From: G963665815 sp942492065
GTDB taxonomy: Bacteria; Cloacimonadota; Cloacimonadia; Cloacimonadales; JAIOQZ01
Length of the DNA: 64,000 nucleotides
NCBI GenBank assembly: GCA_942492065.1
Contig: CALODV010000013.1
Coordinates: 62,001-126,000, forward strand
Direction of reading: 5' to 3'
Shown here: one piece after another, positions 39,085 to 49,022 of the stretch
Layout of the letters: the number at the start of each line of letters is the position of its first letter
How positions within the stretch are numbered: the first letter of the stretch is position 1
The notes under the pieces: model-generated
The model's input: only the letters and a program-made list of their open reading frames with translations
Database searches by the model: none
Told to the model about the DNA's origin: nothing
Made by a program: the position numbers and the translations under genes

Positions 39085-41630
39085 TCATTCTCTTTCTTGG
39101 TGCAGGGTTTAATTATAATGCAAAAACAAGCAGAAACAATAACATACCCTTAGGCAATGATCTGAAACTGGAAATTATTAAGAACTTTTTAAAAATAGAC
39201 AGACATCACCCGCACTACCTAGAACTACTAGACTATTCACTTAGTGATTTAGCTCAGTATTCTAAAAGAGAGAAAAACTACCATGATTTTAACAATTTCC
39301 TGATCGACATTTTCACAAATACTAAACCATTAAATTACCATGAAGACTTCACTATCTATCCTTGGAAAAAAATCTACACAACAAATATTGATGATTTAGT
39401 TGAAAATATTTATAGAGATTCGGGAAAAGAGCTGATTATTCAAAATAGCAGAATCAAAACTAACACAAATTCATTAAGGATGAAGAACACTCTAGAATAC
39501 ATCAAACTCCATGGATGTGTTAACAATAAGAGTGGAGGGTTCGTCTTCAGCCGTAATGAATATTTAGACTCTATGATGACTTTTTCTGACTATAGGTTCA
39601 ACTCTTTTTCAATGGACATGCTAACTCATTCTTTTCTTTTTGTTGGTTCTGAGTTCGATGAAATGAACTTAGATTACATATTAAACCAATACATGAGAGA
39701 AGGAACTACTACAATGAGAGGAGATATCTATTTTGTTAATCCTAAACCATCACTGAAGTTGAAAGCTAAAATCAAAGATATTAAGGGAAATTTAATTCAA
39801 ATGACCGCGAAAAATTTCATTGAAGAAATTAAACGGAATGATATGATTAGCATTGTAGATGAGTATAAAGACCGAGAAATATATCATCACCAATTCTACA
39901 CGTGGGATTTTGTTAGGAGTGAAATTTGCTTCAAGGGTAAGAAAGAATATAAATCAAAGTTATTCTTTGGCTATGAGGCATTGTGGATGGACATCTTCTA
40001 TGATTACGACTTCATTACCCCTCAAGTAAAGAAAGTTATAACAAATGTCGAATCATTAAATTGCTCATTCACATTCAATTATTATGGAGATTCTTTTACG
40101 GGAAAGACAACATTTATCATGAGACTATTTGAAGCTTTCTCAAAACTTAACTATGAAACTTTATATTATTTTGGTCCAAAACTTTCAAGTGCATATCTGA
40201 AAACATATATCACGAGAATCGACAAACCATTAGTTGTATTTATTGATAACGGCTATCAATCATATGGCAAAATTAATGAGATCATTGAGGATTTTAGAAA
40301 TAAGAAAATCATCTTTATTACAACTTCAAGAAAGTTCATGCATGTCAAAAAAAGACATTTACTACCTCACATGAGAAGCAATGAAATAGATTTTCGCTTA
40401 ATATTCAACAAAGAATTGAATAGTGTAATTTCGAAAAAACTAGAAGAAAAAGGACTTCTAGGTGCATATAAGAAATTAACTCATGATGAAAGGATTGAAC
40501 TTTTTTCCAAAAAAAATGATATTATAAGTATTTTATATGGCATTTCAAACTCTGATATTATTAGGGAGAGAATACAAGATCAATTGAAAGACATACTATA
40601 TTCTTCAAACAAAAAAGATTCTTTTGCTAGTGATTTACTATTGAAACTTGCAATTTTTGATACTTTTGACTTACCCTATTTTGAATTAAATTTGCTTAAA
40701 TGTGTTCATAATCACTCAGATAAAAGAATCTTATTTGATGTAGATGATTTTTTAATGCAATATGATAAGTTTAGCGCAGATATGATCGAGAAAGTTTTTG
40801 AAGCAAAAAACTTTTTTAGTTTTGATTTTAAATCTAAAAGATTGAAAATAAGGAGTGATGTCACTTCTGAAATAATTATTGATACTTGTAGTTCTAAGCA
40901 GATCGTTCTTGCAATTAAGGAAGTTCTACTATTTATTGCACCTCAAATATCAGAATACGATTACAATGCGTATAAACAGATTTTCGAAGCCTTATGTAGA
41001 TATAAATTGTTGACAAAAAGGCTAAAACTGTCACCTTCAAGTATTGAGCAACTTTTTAAATCTGTTATGAGCAGTTATGAAGATACGAGTTTTTATTGGT
41101 TACAAAGAGGACTATTTGAACAAGACAAAAAGGATTTTGATGTGGCCTATAATTATATATTGCAGGCAGAATCGATTAATCCTAAATCATATCAGATACA
41201 TCATGCTAGGGGGAGAAATTTACTTAGGATGGCTAACAACTCAGATGATTTGACAATAGCATACGCATACTTTATTGAAGGTGAAAAAGTACTAAAAGAT
41301 CTAATTAGAAAAGAAAGCAATAGGAGAAATCCGGAATACTTAACTTACTCTGTTCATTCTTACATTTTTGAGAAAATTCAATTTTATTCGCATATGAGTG
41401 TAGACTTTAATCAGGAAAAGAAAGATACGTTAATCGAAGATTTAAATATGATAAAAAAATGTCTATCAAAAGACAGAAATGACAAAATGATAAAAGATTT
41501 AATTCCAGGATTTAAGAAACTTCTGTGTAGAGCTGAGCTAATTGAATCTGTTGGAATTGATATTGATGAACTTGCAATTGTAGGAAATGTCATAGATTAT
41601 TCTTATGATGCAACTGAGATTTACTACTAG
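39045..41630 (+). CDS. SIR2-STAND (Avs5-like) defence protein
   Basis: This 861-residue protein has an N-terminal SIR2 NADase-like domain: FLGAGFNYN (17-25), YTTNIDDL (111-118, N114 as expected for the catalytic Asn), KLHGCVNN (155-162, catalytic His) and FVGSEFDE. A P-loop NTPase domain follows, with Walker A GDSFTGKTT (348-356) and Walker B LVVFIDN (396-402), then a long helical C-terminus. Architecture matches SIR2-STAND antiphage ATPases (Avs5 group). The ATG at 39045 follows AGGAG by 8 nt; a GTG 9 nt earlier is less likely. Confidence 0.85.
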   Translation: MIRELTEKMKKERFILFLGAGFNYNAKTSRNNNIPLGNDLKLEIIKNFLKIDRHHPHYLELLDYSLSDLAQYSKREKNYHDFNNFLIDIFTNTKPLNYHEDFTIYPWKKIYTTNIDDLVENIYRDSGKELIIQNSRIKTNTNSLRMKNTLEYIKLHGCVNNKSGGFVFSRNEYLDSMMTFSDYRFNSFSMDMLTHSFLFVGSEFDEMNLDYILNQYMREGTTTMRGDIYFVNPKPSLKLKAKIKDIKGNLIQMTAKNFIEEIKRNDMISIVDEYKDREIYHHQFYTWDFVRSEICFKGKKEYKSKLFFGYEALWMDIFYDYDFITPQVKKVITNVESLNCSFTFNYYGDSFTGKTTFIMRLFEAFSKLNYETLYYFGPKLSSAYLKTYITRIDKPLVVFIDNGYQSYGKINEIIEDFRNKKIIFITTSRKFMHVKKRHLLPHMRSNEIDFRLIFNKELNSVISKKLEEKGLLGAYKKLTHDERIELFSKKNDIISILYGISNSDIIRERIQDQLKDILYSSNKKDSFASDLLLKLAIFDTFDLPYFELNLLKCVHNHSDKRILFDVDDFLMQYDKFSADMIEKVFEAKNFFSFDFKSKRLKIRSDVTSEIIIDTCSSKQIVLAIKEVLLFIAPQISEYDYNAYKQIFEALCRYKLLTKRLKLSPSSIEQLFKSVMSSYEDTSFYWLQRGLFEQDKKDFDVAYNYILQAESINPKSYQIHHARGRNLLRMANNSDDLTIAYAYFIEGEKVLKDLIRKESNRRNPEYLTYSVHSYIFEKIQFYSHMSVDFNQEKKDTLIEDLNMIKKCLSKDRNDKMIKDLIPGFKKLLCRAELIESVGIDIDELAIVGNVIDYSYDATEIYY

Positions 41631-42005
41631 AGTGTTTCTGATTCTTTAAAATATAATAATGATGGAATTGATATATGATTAGGAAATTGAGATTTTAGGA
41701 ACTTCGTGCTTCCGGAACAGATTATAGAAAAGGATTGGAACTGGCATTCTGGAGTCAGCAATTCGCCAATGCTTCAATCTGTCTGGATGAACTATAAGGT
41801 AACACCTGCTTTGTAGAGACACAACATTTTATATCCCCTAACCTCAGACGTTGCATGCAGCTTCTATACAGTGGTCACATACTCAACAGCTCTGCCAACC
41901 GCGTAGAGGCAACCGGACGGTTGTCTCAATAAATGTGTAAACCATGATTTACCGGATTCAAGGATTACACGATTCCCAATCGACGCATAGGCGTCAGTAT
42001 CAACC
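41631..42005. other. Intergenic region without recognised gene
   Basis: About 375 bp without a convincing coding sequence. It is A+T-rich near the SIR2-STAND gene and contains GC-richer stretches. No repeat or RNA motif is seen before the tandem repeats begin. Confidence 0.5.
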
Positions 42006-42821
42006 GGGGACATGGGTAACAAAATAGACTGACAAACTGTGTAAAAACCCAAGATCTTTTTTTCCACCTTCGCAATGGTCTTTTGACCTTGCGAATGGTG
42101 AGATTCTGCTTCACTTGGCAACCATTGCGAAGGTTTATCAACCATTCGCAAGGTTTTAATCTTTGTAATCGTAATCCACAATATAATAGTCGATTGGTTT
42201 CTGTCGGTGAAAATCATACCCTAATTTCTTGTTTATATTCTTGTCATATTTGCACACTTGTTAATGTGTACAAACCTAAGACATAGGTAGCAAAATAGAC
42301 TGACAGACTGTGTAAAAACCCAAGATTTTTTCTTACACCTTCGCAATGGTCTTTTGACCTTGCGAATGGTGAGATTCTGCTTCACTTGGCAACCATTGCG
42401 AAGGTTTATCAACCATTCGCAAGGTTTTAATCTTTGTAATCGTAATCCACAATATAATAGTCGATTGGTTTCTGTCTGTGAAAATCATACCCTAATTTCT
42501 TGTTTATATTCTTGTCATATTTGCACACTTGTTAATGTGTACAAACCTAAGACATAGGTAACAAAATAGACTGGCAGCCTGTGTAAAAAACAAGGTTTTT
42601 TTTTCCACCTACGCAATGGTCTTTTGACCTTGCGAATGGTGAGATTCGGCTTCACTTGGCAACCATTGCGAAGGTTTATCAACCATTCGCAAGGTCTTAA
42701 TCTTTGTAATCGGAATCATCAATGTTGAGTTACATCTCAGCACCTTAGCTTTTTCTTTAAGTTCTGGATTATACCATAGTTTAATGTTTATATTCTTGTC
42801 ATATTTGCACACTTGTTAATG
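42006..42821. repeat. Tandem 271-bp repeat (about 2.9 copies) with interlocked inverted repeats
   Basis: Three copies start near 42006, 42270 and 42550. Each contains A (CCTTCGCAATGGT), B (CCTTGCGAATGGT), A' (ACCATTGCGAAGG) and B' (ACCATTCGCAAGG), in order A-B-A'-B': in copy 1 at 42067-42079, 42087-42099, 42121-42133 and 42141-42153. Copy 3 has one mutation in A and a divergent right half. The order A-B-A'-B' is interlocked, not nested. Confidence 0.85.
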
Positions 42822-43006
42822 AATACACACACCAAATCGGAAAAATTAGATTTACTCCCAGTGTGTGTAAAGCGTAATTTTTGTCGTTTCTTTTGTTCAA
42901 AGTACATTCCCTTTCCCGACTTTATCGGGACTCAAGGAACTTCTAACTCTATATTTTTCAGTATTTTAAGAGTACTGTTTTATACGGAATGCTTATCCCA
43001 ATCACC

Positions 43007-43038
43007 CAAAAAAAGGCTGTCACAAATTGCAACAGCCT
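43007..43038 (-). terminator. Terminator of ileS
   Basis: On the minus strand AGGCTGT (43038-43032) and ACAGCCT (43020-43014), followed by a T-run at 43014-43007, just after the ileS stop. Confidence 0.8.
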
Positions 43039-43061
43039 TATACAATGTTATCTATTTCAGA

Positions 43062-46000
43062 TTATGCTTTTATAACGAAAAGGTGAACTTCCTTACCGTT
43101 GATATCCCATTTCTGCATATCTTCAGTAACTTCTGTTTCTGAAATGGTCTCATTTGTGAGAGTTTCAGATTTGATGTATTCCCCGAATTCTTCGAAAACC
43201 TTACCAATAACTTCATCAGCAAAATAGTGAACAACTATTCTGTCCATAATGTCAAAGTTACTGTCTTTTCTTGTAAACTGAATCTTATTTACCAGCTCAC
43301 GGGCATAACCTTCATTAATCAGTTCATCTGTAAGTTTTGTATCAAGAGCAACGAATATATCCTTGTCCTTTTCAAAGACAAAGCCTTCTTTTTCCTCTAT
43401 GGAGAAGATCAGGTCAGCTTCTTCAATATGAAGTGTCTGTCCGTCTGTCTCAATGAAAAACTTCTCGTTTTTATTGAAAGCTGCCAGAATATGAGCAGGA
43501 TCAGTCTTCTGAAGCGCACTCTGGATTGCTTTCATATATTTACCATACTTCGGTCCTATTGTCTTGAAGTTAGGTTTTACCGTATAAGATACAATTGAAT
43601 CTGATTCTGAAAGATATTTGATCTCTTTAACATTGATCTCTTCCTTAACCAGTTCTTCCATTGCAGAGATATATTCTTTCTGTGCTTCCGGTACATACAG
43701 AGCTCCGAGAGTCTGTCTTACCTTAAGCTGAGAAGTGTTTCTTGCCGCTCTACCGAGAGTAACAACATCCACAACCGCTTTCATTCTCTTTTCGATGTCT
43801 ACATCAATCAGATCTTCTCTGACACCTGGGAATTCCTGCAGATGAACGCTTTCACCGTTGTTGAGGTTACCATAGATTTCTTCGGAAATATACGGAGCAA
43901 ACGGAGCCATCATTTTGGTTGTTTCGGAAAGAACATACCATAATGTCATGTAAGCGTTTTTCTTGTCATCTGTGACTGTCATTTCCCAGTATCTTCTTCT
44001 GGATCTTCTTACATACCAGTTACTGATATCATCAAGAACAAAGCTCTGGATAAGTCTTACACTTCTGGTAAGATCGTATTTATCGTTATTTTCCTGAACA
44101 GTCTTAACAACAGTGTTCAATCTGGATAATATCCATTTATCAAGTTCGTTATCTGTATTAAAATCATACTCGTAATCAAGCGCATCGAAAGAATCGATAT
44201 TAGCGTATGTAGCATAGAATGAGTATACGTTTTTCAATGTGTTTATCAGCTTACTGACAATCTCTTCCACACCTTTAACGTCAAACTTTGTCGGAACCCA
44301 TGGAGGGCTTACAGCAAGCAGGAACCATCTGATAGCATCTGCACCGTATTTATCCATCATTTCCATTGGATTAACTGTATTACCGATACGTTTACTCATC
44401 TTTTTACCTTTAGCATCAAGGATGAGATCGTTCACCAGAACGTTTTTATATGGTGCTTTACCTGTAACGAAAGTTGAGATTGCAAGCAGAGAATAGAACC
44501 AGCCACGAGTCTGATCAATACCTTCACAGATAAAGTCAGCCGGGAAAAGTTCTTTGTCGAATCTGTCTTTGTTTTCAAACGGATAATGCCATTGAGCAAA
44601 CGGCATTGCACCACTGTCAAACCAGCAGTCGATAACTTCCGGAGTTCTTTCCATTTTCCCGCCGCATGAACATGTTAACTGTACATCATCAACATACGGT
44701 CTGTGCAGATCGATATCCGCGGGTACTTTCTCGCCGTTCTTTAGTGTTCCGTGTTCAACCAGATCAGCAATAGAGCCAATACTTTTACGTTCGCCGCAGT
44801 CTGTACAAATCCAGAGATTTAATGGTGTTCCCCAGAATCTGTCACGACTTAACGCCCAGTCCACGTTGTTCTCAAGCCATTCACCGAATCTTTTTTCTCC
44901 GACAAATGAAGGATACCAGTTAACGCCTTTGTTGTTGCTGATTAACTGTTCCTTGAACTCAGTAGTTTTGATGTACCAGCTGGAACGTGCAAAATACAGG
45001 AGTGGAGAATCACATCTCCAGCAGAACGGATAAGTGTGAAGAATCTGCTCTCTTCTGTAAAGCAGACCTCTTTCCTTCAGATTTCTGATAATTGATTTAT
45101 CTGCATCTTTAACAAATTCACCTTTCCAGTCTGTAACCTGTTCAGTAAACTTTCCGGCACCGTCAACAGGCTGAATAACAGGTAAGTTATATTTTCTTCC
45201 AAGGTTATAGTCATCCTGTCCGAACGCAGGTGCTGTATGCACAATACCTGTACCGTCACCCATGGTAACATAGTCAGCCAGTCCGACAAACCAGGCTTTT
45301 GTTTCCGGTTTTACAAAGCTGAATAAAGGTTCGTATTCCTTGTACTCGAGTTCATTTCCAATATATTCTTCGATTTCTTCGTAATCACCGTCAATAACAG
45401 AAAGTCTTTCTTTGGCGAGGATCAGATATTCTTCGTTATGTTTAATCTTAACATACTTTTCGTCAGGATGCACAACCAGAGCAGCGTTTGAGATTAATGT
45501 CCATGGTGTGGTTGTCCAGGCGAGGAAGTATGTATTCTCTGCATCTTTCATCTTGAATTTGATGAAAACAGAAGGATCTTCTGCGTCTTTGTAACCCTGA
45601 GCAACTTCATGACTGGAAAGCGGAGTACCGCAGCTCGGGCAATAAGGAACAATCTTGTGACCTTTATAGATCAGTCCTTTTTCATGGAACTGATTAAGTA
45701 TCCACCAGACAGTTTCAATGTACTCGTTCTTGAGTGTAATATAGGCATTATCAAGATCAAGCCAGTAACCCATTGTTCTGGTCATTTCACGCCATTCTTT
45801 CTCGTATGAGAAAACGGATTCGCGGCACTTTTTATTGAAAGGTTCGATACCGTAGTCTTCGATACCTTTTTTATCTTTAAGTCCAAGTTGTTTTTCAACT
45901 TCAATTTCAACAGGGAGACCATGTGTGTCCCAACCTGCTTTACGTTTTACCTGAAATCCCTGCATTGTCTTGTAACGGCAGATTGTGTCCTTGATTGCTC

Positions 46001-46184
46001 TGGACATCATGTGATGGATTCCCGGCTTACCGTTAGCAGTTGGTGGACCTTCGAAGAATACAAATGCTTCTTTACCTTCACGGTTCTCTATGGATTTATT
46101 TTCCGTATCATTTTGCTGCCAGTATTCTCTGACTCTTTTTTCAAAATCTGATGCTTTTTCTTTTATATTAATACTTTTATACAT
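43062..46184 (-). CDS. ileS: Isoleucyl-tRNA synthetase, type II (IleS2-like)
   Basis: It charges tRNA-Ile. The class I signature is GPPTANGKPGIHHMMSR (HIGH-like), and the catalytic loop is KMSKRIGN. The GIHH/KMSKR pair is that of the eukaryote-like, mupirocin-insensitive type II enzyme, not the KMSKS type. 1040 residues is full length, with editing domain, CxxC pairs (CWRCD, CTDCG, CSCGG) and the C-terminal anticodon-binding part. It ends an operon with two small genes upstream. Confidence 0.96.
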   Translation of the reverse strand: MYKSINIKEKASDFEKRVREYWQQNDTENKSIENREGKEAFVFFEGPPTANGKPGIHHMMSRAIKDTICRYKTMQGFQVKRKAGWDTHGLPVEIEVEKQLGLKDKKGIEDYGIEPFNKKCRESVFSYEKEWREMTRTMGYWLDLDNAYITLKNEYIETVWWILNQFHEKGLIYKGHKIVPYCPSCGTPLSSHEVAQGYKDAEDPSVFIKFKMKDAENTYFLAWTTTPWTLISNAALVVHPDEKYVKIKHNEEYLILAKERLSVIDGDYEEIEEYIGNELEYKEYEPLFSFVKPETKAWFVGLADYVTMGDGTGIVHTAPAFGQDDYNLGRKYNLPVIQPVDGAGKFTEQVTDWKGEFVKDADKSIIRNLKERGLLYRREQILHTYPFCWRCDSPLLYFARSSWYIKTTEFKEQLISNNKGVNWYPSFVGEKRFGEWLENNVDWALSRDRFWGTPLNLWICTDCGERKSIGSIADLVEHGTLKNGEKVPADIDLHRPYVDDVQLTCSCGGKMERTPEVIDCWFDSGAMPFAQWHYPFENKDRFDKELFPADFICEGIDQTRGWFYSLLAISTFVTGKAPYKNVLVNDLILDAKGKKMSKRIGNTVNPMEMMDKYGADAIRWFLLAVSPPWVPTKFDVKGVEEIVSKLINTLKNVYSFYATYANIDSFDALDYEYDFNTDNELDKWILSRLNTVVKTVQENNDKYDLTRSVRLIQSFVLDDISNWYVRRSRRRYWEMTVTDDKKNAYMTLWYVLSETTKMMAPFAPYISEEIYGNLNNGESVHLQEFPGVREDLIDVDIEKRMKAVVDVVTLGRAARNTSQLKVRQTLGALYVPEAQKEYISAMEELVKEEINVKEIKYLSESDSIVSYTVKPNFKTIGPKYGKYMKAIQSALQKTDPAHILAAFNKNEKFFIETDGQTLHIEEADLIFSIEEKEGFVFEKDKDIFVALDTKLTDELINEGYARELVNKIQFTRKDSNFDIMDRIVVHYFADEVIGKVFEEFGEYIKSETLTNETISETEVTEDMQKWDINGKEVHLFVIKA

Positions 46185-46216
46185 TCAGTTCTCCTTAAAT
46201 TCTATCTGACTCTACC

Positions 46217-46468
46217 CTATTCCTGAGTCTCTTCTTCTTCAAAGCTTTCTTTGAAATGCTCATAAAGTTCAGGGATACCTTCACAATATTCTTTCCATTT
46301 TGCGAATGATTTTTCTTTATCAACACATTTTGGACAAATAATTAGGAGATTCTCCTGATTAGTTCCAATCCACCCTCTGTCAAAACACTTTTTACAGCTT
46401 TTTTTTATCCTTGATTCGGCAGCAAATTCTTTAGCAGCCTCAAGATGTTTTTCTTCCAGGATATACAT
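46217..46468 (-). CDS. Small zinc-ribbon protein, unknown
   Basis: This 83-residue protein has CKKCFDRGWIGTNQENLLIICPKC, a C-x2-C ... C-x2-C zinc ribbon, and an acidic tail (EEEETQE). It lies between a membrane-anchored protein and ileS on the same strand. Confidence 0.6.
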   Translation of the reverse strand: MYILEEKHLEAAKEFAAESRIKKSCKKCFDRGWIGTNQENLLIICPKCVDKEKSFAKWKEYCEGIPELYEHFKESFEEEETQE

Positions 46469-46486
46469 TTTATCTCCTTTCTCAGA

Positions 46487-46912
46487 TTAATCTATGTCTG
46501 TTAATCCTTTAGACTTATATACTTTTATTACGGGATCAGCAAGTTTTTCCGTATCGAGCAGTCTTACCTGATATTGCAGTCTCAATACTTTTTTAACATC
46601 TTCCCCGCCTTTAAACTTAAATCGCTTTGTTATTCTGCTGGCTATCTCTTTTCCATCTTCCGTAAACAGAGCAACATAGATGGGGACATCATGATCAACT
46701 GAAGACTCATTTTTAACATAAAAACTGATATCTGCGTATCGATCAGACTGCTCTTCAATTTTTATATCATGAAAAACCAGTGATTCTTTCTGATAATCAT
46801 TATAGCACTTCTTAATATAGAACCCTAACAGTATTGCAACAAGTAAAAGCATTTTTATACCATTAGGAATCCCTCTCCTTTCGGAATTTTTCTGTCCGCC
46901 AAAAACAGCCAT
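46487..46912 (-). CDS. Membrane-anchored FxLYD-like protein, unknown
   Basis: This 141-residue protein has one N-terminal membrane helix (GIKMLLLVAILLGFYIKKCY) and an extracytoplasmic Ig-like beta domain (ADISFYVKNESSVDHDVPIYVALF). It is first of the run leading to ileS, and its promoter would lie at 46913-47010, shared with divergent waaA. No specific family. Confidence 0.5.
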   Translation of the reverse strand: MAVFGGQKNSERRGIPNGIKMLLLVAILLGFYIKKCYNDYQKESLVFHDIKIEEQSDRYADISFYVKNESSVDHDVPIYVALFTEDGKEIASRITKRFKFKGGEDVKKVLRLQYQVRLLDTEKLADPVIKVYKSKGLTDID

Positions 46913-47010
46913 ATCATCTCCTGATTTAATTTAACCATAATTTTCTTGTCAAATCCGGCAAAAATAATTTTAAAGAATTATGCAGATAAATTATATGTCA
47001 ATGAGAAACC

Positions 47011-48219
47011 ATGATTTTATTTTATAATATTTTGTTAACTCTTTTTTTTCCTTTAGTATATTTTGTACTGAAGTTGAAACTGAAACCGGAAGAATTGAAA
47101 GAAAGATTTCATTATTCCGGAGGTAAAGCTGATGTGTGGATACACGCTTCTTCTGTAGGCGAGGTAAATGGAATCAGAGAATTCGTCAGAAGACTTCAGG
47201 CTGATTTACCCCACGAAAAAATTCTTGTGACAACTATGACTATCACAGGACAAAAAGCGGCAGAAAATATCCACCCTGATGTGAAATGCTGTCTCCTACC
47301 TATAGACTTTTTATTTGTGATCAAAAAAGCAATCAAAACCATGAATCCTGAACTGATCCTGATAGCTGAAACAGAAATCTGGCCGAATATTCTCCATGCT
47401 GCCCACAGCAAAGATATCCCTGTATGTTTTATCAATGCCAGACTATCGGAAAAATCTGTGAGAACATACAAGAGATTCAGTATCCTTTTCAATGAGTTAT
47501 TCAATATGGTAAATCTTGTAATAGCTCAATCTGTAGAAAATGCAGACCGTTTCAAAAAATTGTCGTTCCCAAGGGTTATTAATGGCGGAAATCTGAAGTT
47601 CAGTCTGAATTTGCGAGATGTAAACATCATAGAGGAGCGACGGAAGCTATATATTAATGATAGTGATTTTGTAATAACATGGGGGAGCTCCAGACCCGGA
47701 GAAGAGCAATTGATAACGGATATCTTCCCATTACTGAATGACAAGGTAAAGAATCTGAGATTTATTATTGTGCCGAGACACCTGAACAGACTTGATGAGA
47801 TAAAAGAAATTCTTTCAAATCTGGATTTCAGTTTACTCTCTGAAAACAGGAACACACAAGTAATTGTAGTTGATAAAATGGGGATTCTGCCTGAGATGTA
47901 CGCTGTTGCCGACATCTGTATTACAGGAGGAAGCTTTGTTCCTATTGGCGGACATAATCCCCTGGAAGCCGCATACTATGCCAAGCCAGGGATAATTGGA
48001 AAATTCTATGATAACTGCCGTTATTCCGTTGAACAGCTTAAAAAACATAATGGTATAGTTGTCAGCAGCAGGAGTACAATACTGGAGAACATAATTTTTC
48101 TTTATGAAAACCCTGATGAGAGAAAAGAATTAGGATTGAATGCGAAGAAAGTATTAGAAGTTAACAGGGATAGTCTGGATAATCACCTTAAAGCAGTTAA
48201 GGCTTATATAAAAGGATAA
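47011..48219 (+). CDS. waaA: 3-deoxy-D-manno-octulosonic acid (KDO) transferase
   Basis: It adds KDO from CMP-KDO to lipid A precursor at the inner membrane, part of LPS synthesis. This 402-residue protein has an N-terminal membrane helix, WIHASSVGEVNG, LLPIDFLFVIKKAIKTMNPELILIAETEIWPN, SSRPGEE and GGSFVPIGGHNPLEAAYYAKP, the GT30 family hallmarks. It diverges from the small membrane protein. Confidence 0.93.
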   Translation: MILFYNILLTLFFPLVYFVLKLKLKPEELKERFHYSGGKADVWIHASSVGEVNGIREFVRRLQADLPHEKILVTTMTITGQKAAENIHPDVKCCLLPIDFLFVIKKAIKTMNPELILIAETEIWPNILHAAHSKDIPVCFINARLSEKSVRTYKRFSILFNELFNMVNLVIAQSVENADRFKKLSFPRVINGGNLKFSLNLRDVNIIEERRKLYINDSDFVITWGSSRPGEEQLITDIFPLLNDKVKNLRFIIVPRHLNRLDEIKEILSNLDFSLLSENRNTQVIVVDKMGILPEMYAVADICITGGSFVPIGGHNPLEAAYYAKPGIIGKFYDNCRYSVEQLKKHNGIVVSSRSTILENIIFLYENPDERKELGLNAKKVLEVNRDSLDNHLKAVKAYIKG

Positions 48220-48268
48220 AAATTTAACACCTTACAAAAGAAATCAGCTGTATTGTATTAAGACCGTA

Positions 48269-48568
48269 TCAAGTAACATTAACATCCTCGGAGATATCTG
48301 TCATATTTCTTTTTTTAAAATACTCACTCTTCTCAAACACCATCATGAAATGTACCAGAGATTTATATCTCAATAAATCATCATCTTCAAATACTGTAAT
48401 TACCTCACCGTTTTTTTTTGTAACGGTATAGTAGTTACTTGCGATATTGGGTCTAAAGAAGCTGAGTAGAAATCTCTTCACATTAAGTCTGGGCTCAGAT
48501 ATCAAACTTATATCTTTAAACTTGACAGTTTCCCCATTAGGAAGATGAAATTCATTTAAACAACTCAT
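48269..48568 (-). CDS. Hypothetical protein
   Basis: This 99-residue protein (MSCLNEFHLPNGETVKFKDISL...) is beta-rich at the N-terminus with a helical end. No family recognised. It is convergent with waaA and divergent from rpsT. Confidence 0.5.
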   Translation of the reverse strand: MSCLNEFHLPNGETVKFKDISLISEPRLNVKRFLLSFFRPNIASNYYTVTKKNGEVITVFEDDDLLRYKSLVHFMMVFEKSEYFKKRNMTDISEDVNVT

Positions 48569-48710
48569 TTGTAACCTTGTATATGTTTTTGAGTAAATAG
48601 GTTCAGCAAAGTGATAATTGTCAATTCATTTATAAAATAAAAAATAAATATTGACAGCGAATATGCCTATTTTTTTCTTTTGCATGAGATTATGAAAATC
48701 GGAGGAACTA

Positions 48711-48980
48711 ATGCCTAATCATAAGTCGTGTGCAAAGAGATTGCGACAAGATAAGAAAAGAAACGCCAGAAATCACTATGTAAAGTCTACTATTAAGTCT
48801 TTATCAAAAAAAATCAGAAGTGATATTCCTGTTGAAGAAAAAGAACAACTTATGCATGAAATTTATTCTAAGCTGGATAAAGCAGCTAAGAGAAATATTA
48901 TTCATAAAAGAACTGCATCCAGAAGAAAATCAAGACTGGCACTTTACTTTAAAAAAGTTCAAGCGGAAGCTGCACAATAA
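48711..48980 (+). CDS. rpsT: 30S ribosomal protein S20
   Basis: This 89-residue highly basic protein (MPNHKSCAKRLRQDKKRNARN ...) has the three-helix S20 form with the KRNIIHKRTASRRKSRL C-terminal motif. S20 binds 16S rRNA. GGAGGAAC precedes the ATG. A terminator lies between it and ftsY. Confidence 0.97.
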   Translation: MPNHKSCAKRLRQDKKRNARNHYVKSTIKSLSKKIRSDIPVEEKEQLMHEIYSKLDKAAKRNIIHKRTASRRKSRLALYFKKVQAEAAQ

Positions 48981-48984
48981 AGCT

Positions 48985-49012
48985 AAGGCAGACTTAAGTC
49001 TGCCTTTCTTTT
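48985..49012 (+). terminator. Terminator between rpsT and ftsY
   Basis: AAGGCAGAC (48985-48993), loop TTAA, GTCTGCCTT (48998-49006), then TCTTTTT. The ftsY Shine-Dalgarno (GGAGAGACC) follows immediately, so some read-through or an internal promoter supplies ftsY. Confidence 0.85.
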
Positions 49013-49022
49013 TGGAGAGACC

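Noticed and set aside
41864..42217. 117-codon minus-strand reading frame between the SIR2-STAND gene and the repeats
   Set aside because: It crosses the repeat boundary, has no ribosome-binding site and reads as low-complexity translation of repeat DNA.
42083..42557. 67-codon frames repeated twice in the tandem repeat, and the overlapping minus-strand frames
   Set aside because: They span the inverted repeats, lack ribosome-binding sites and are better explained by the repeat structure.
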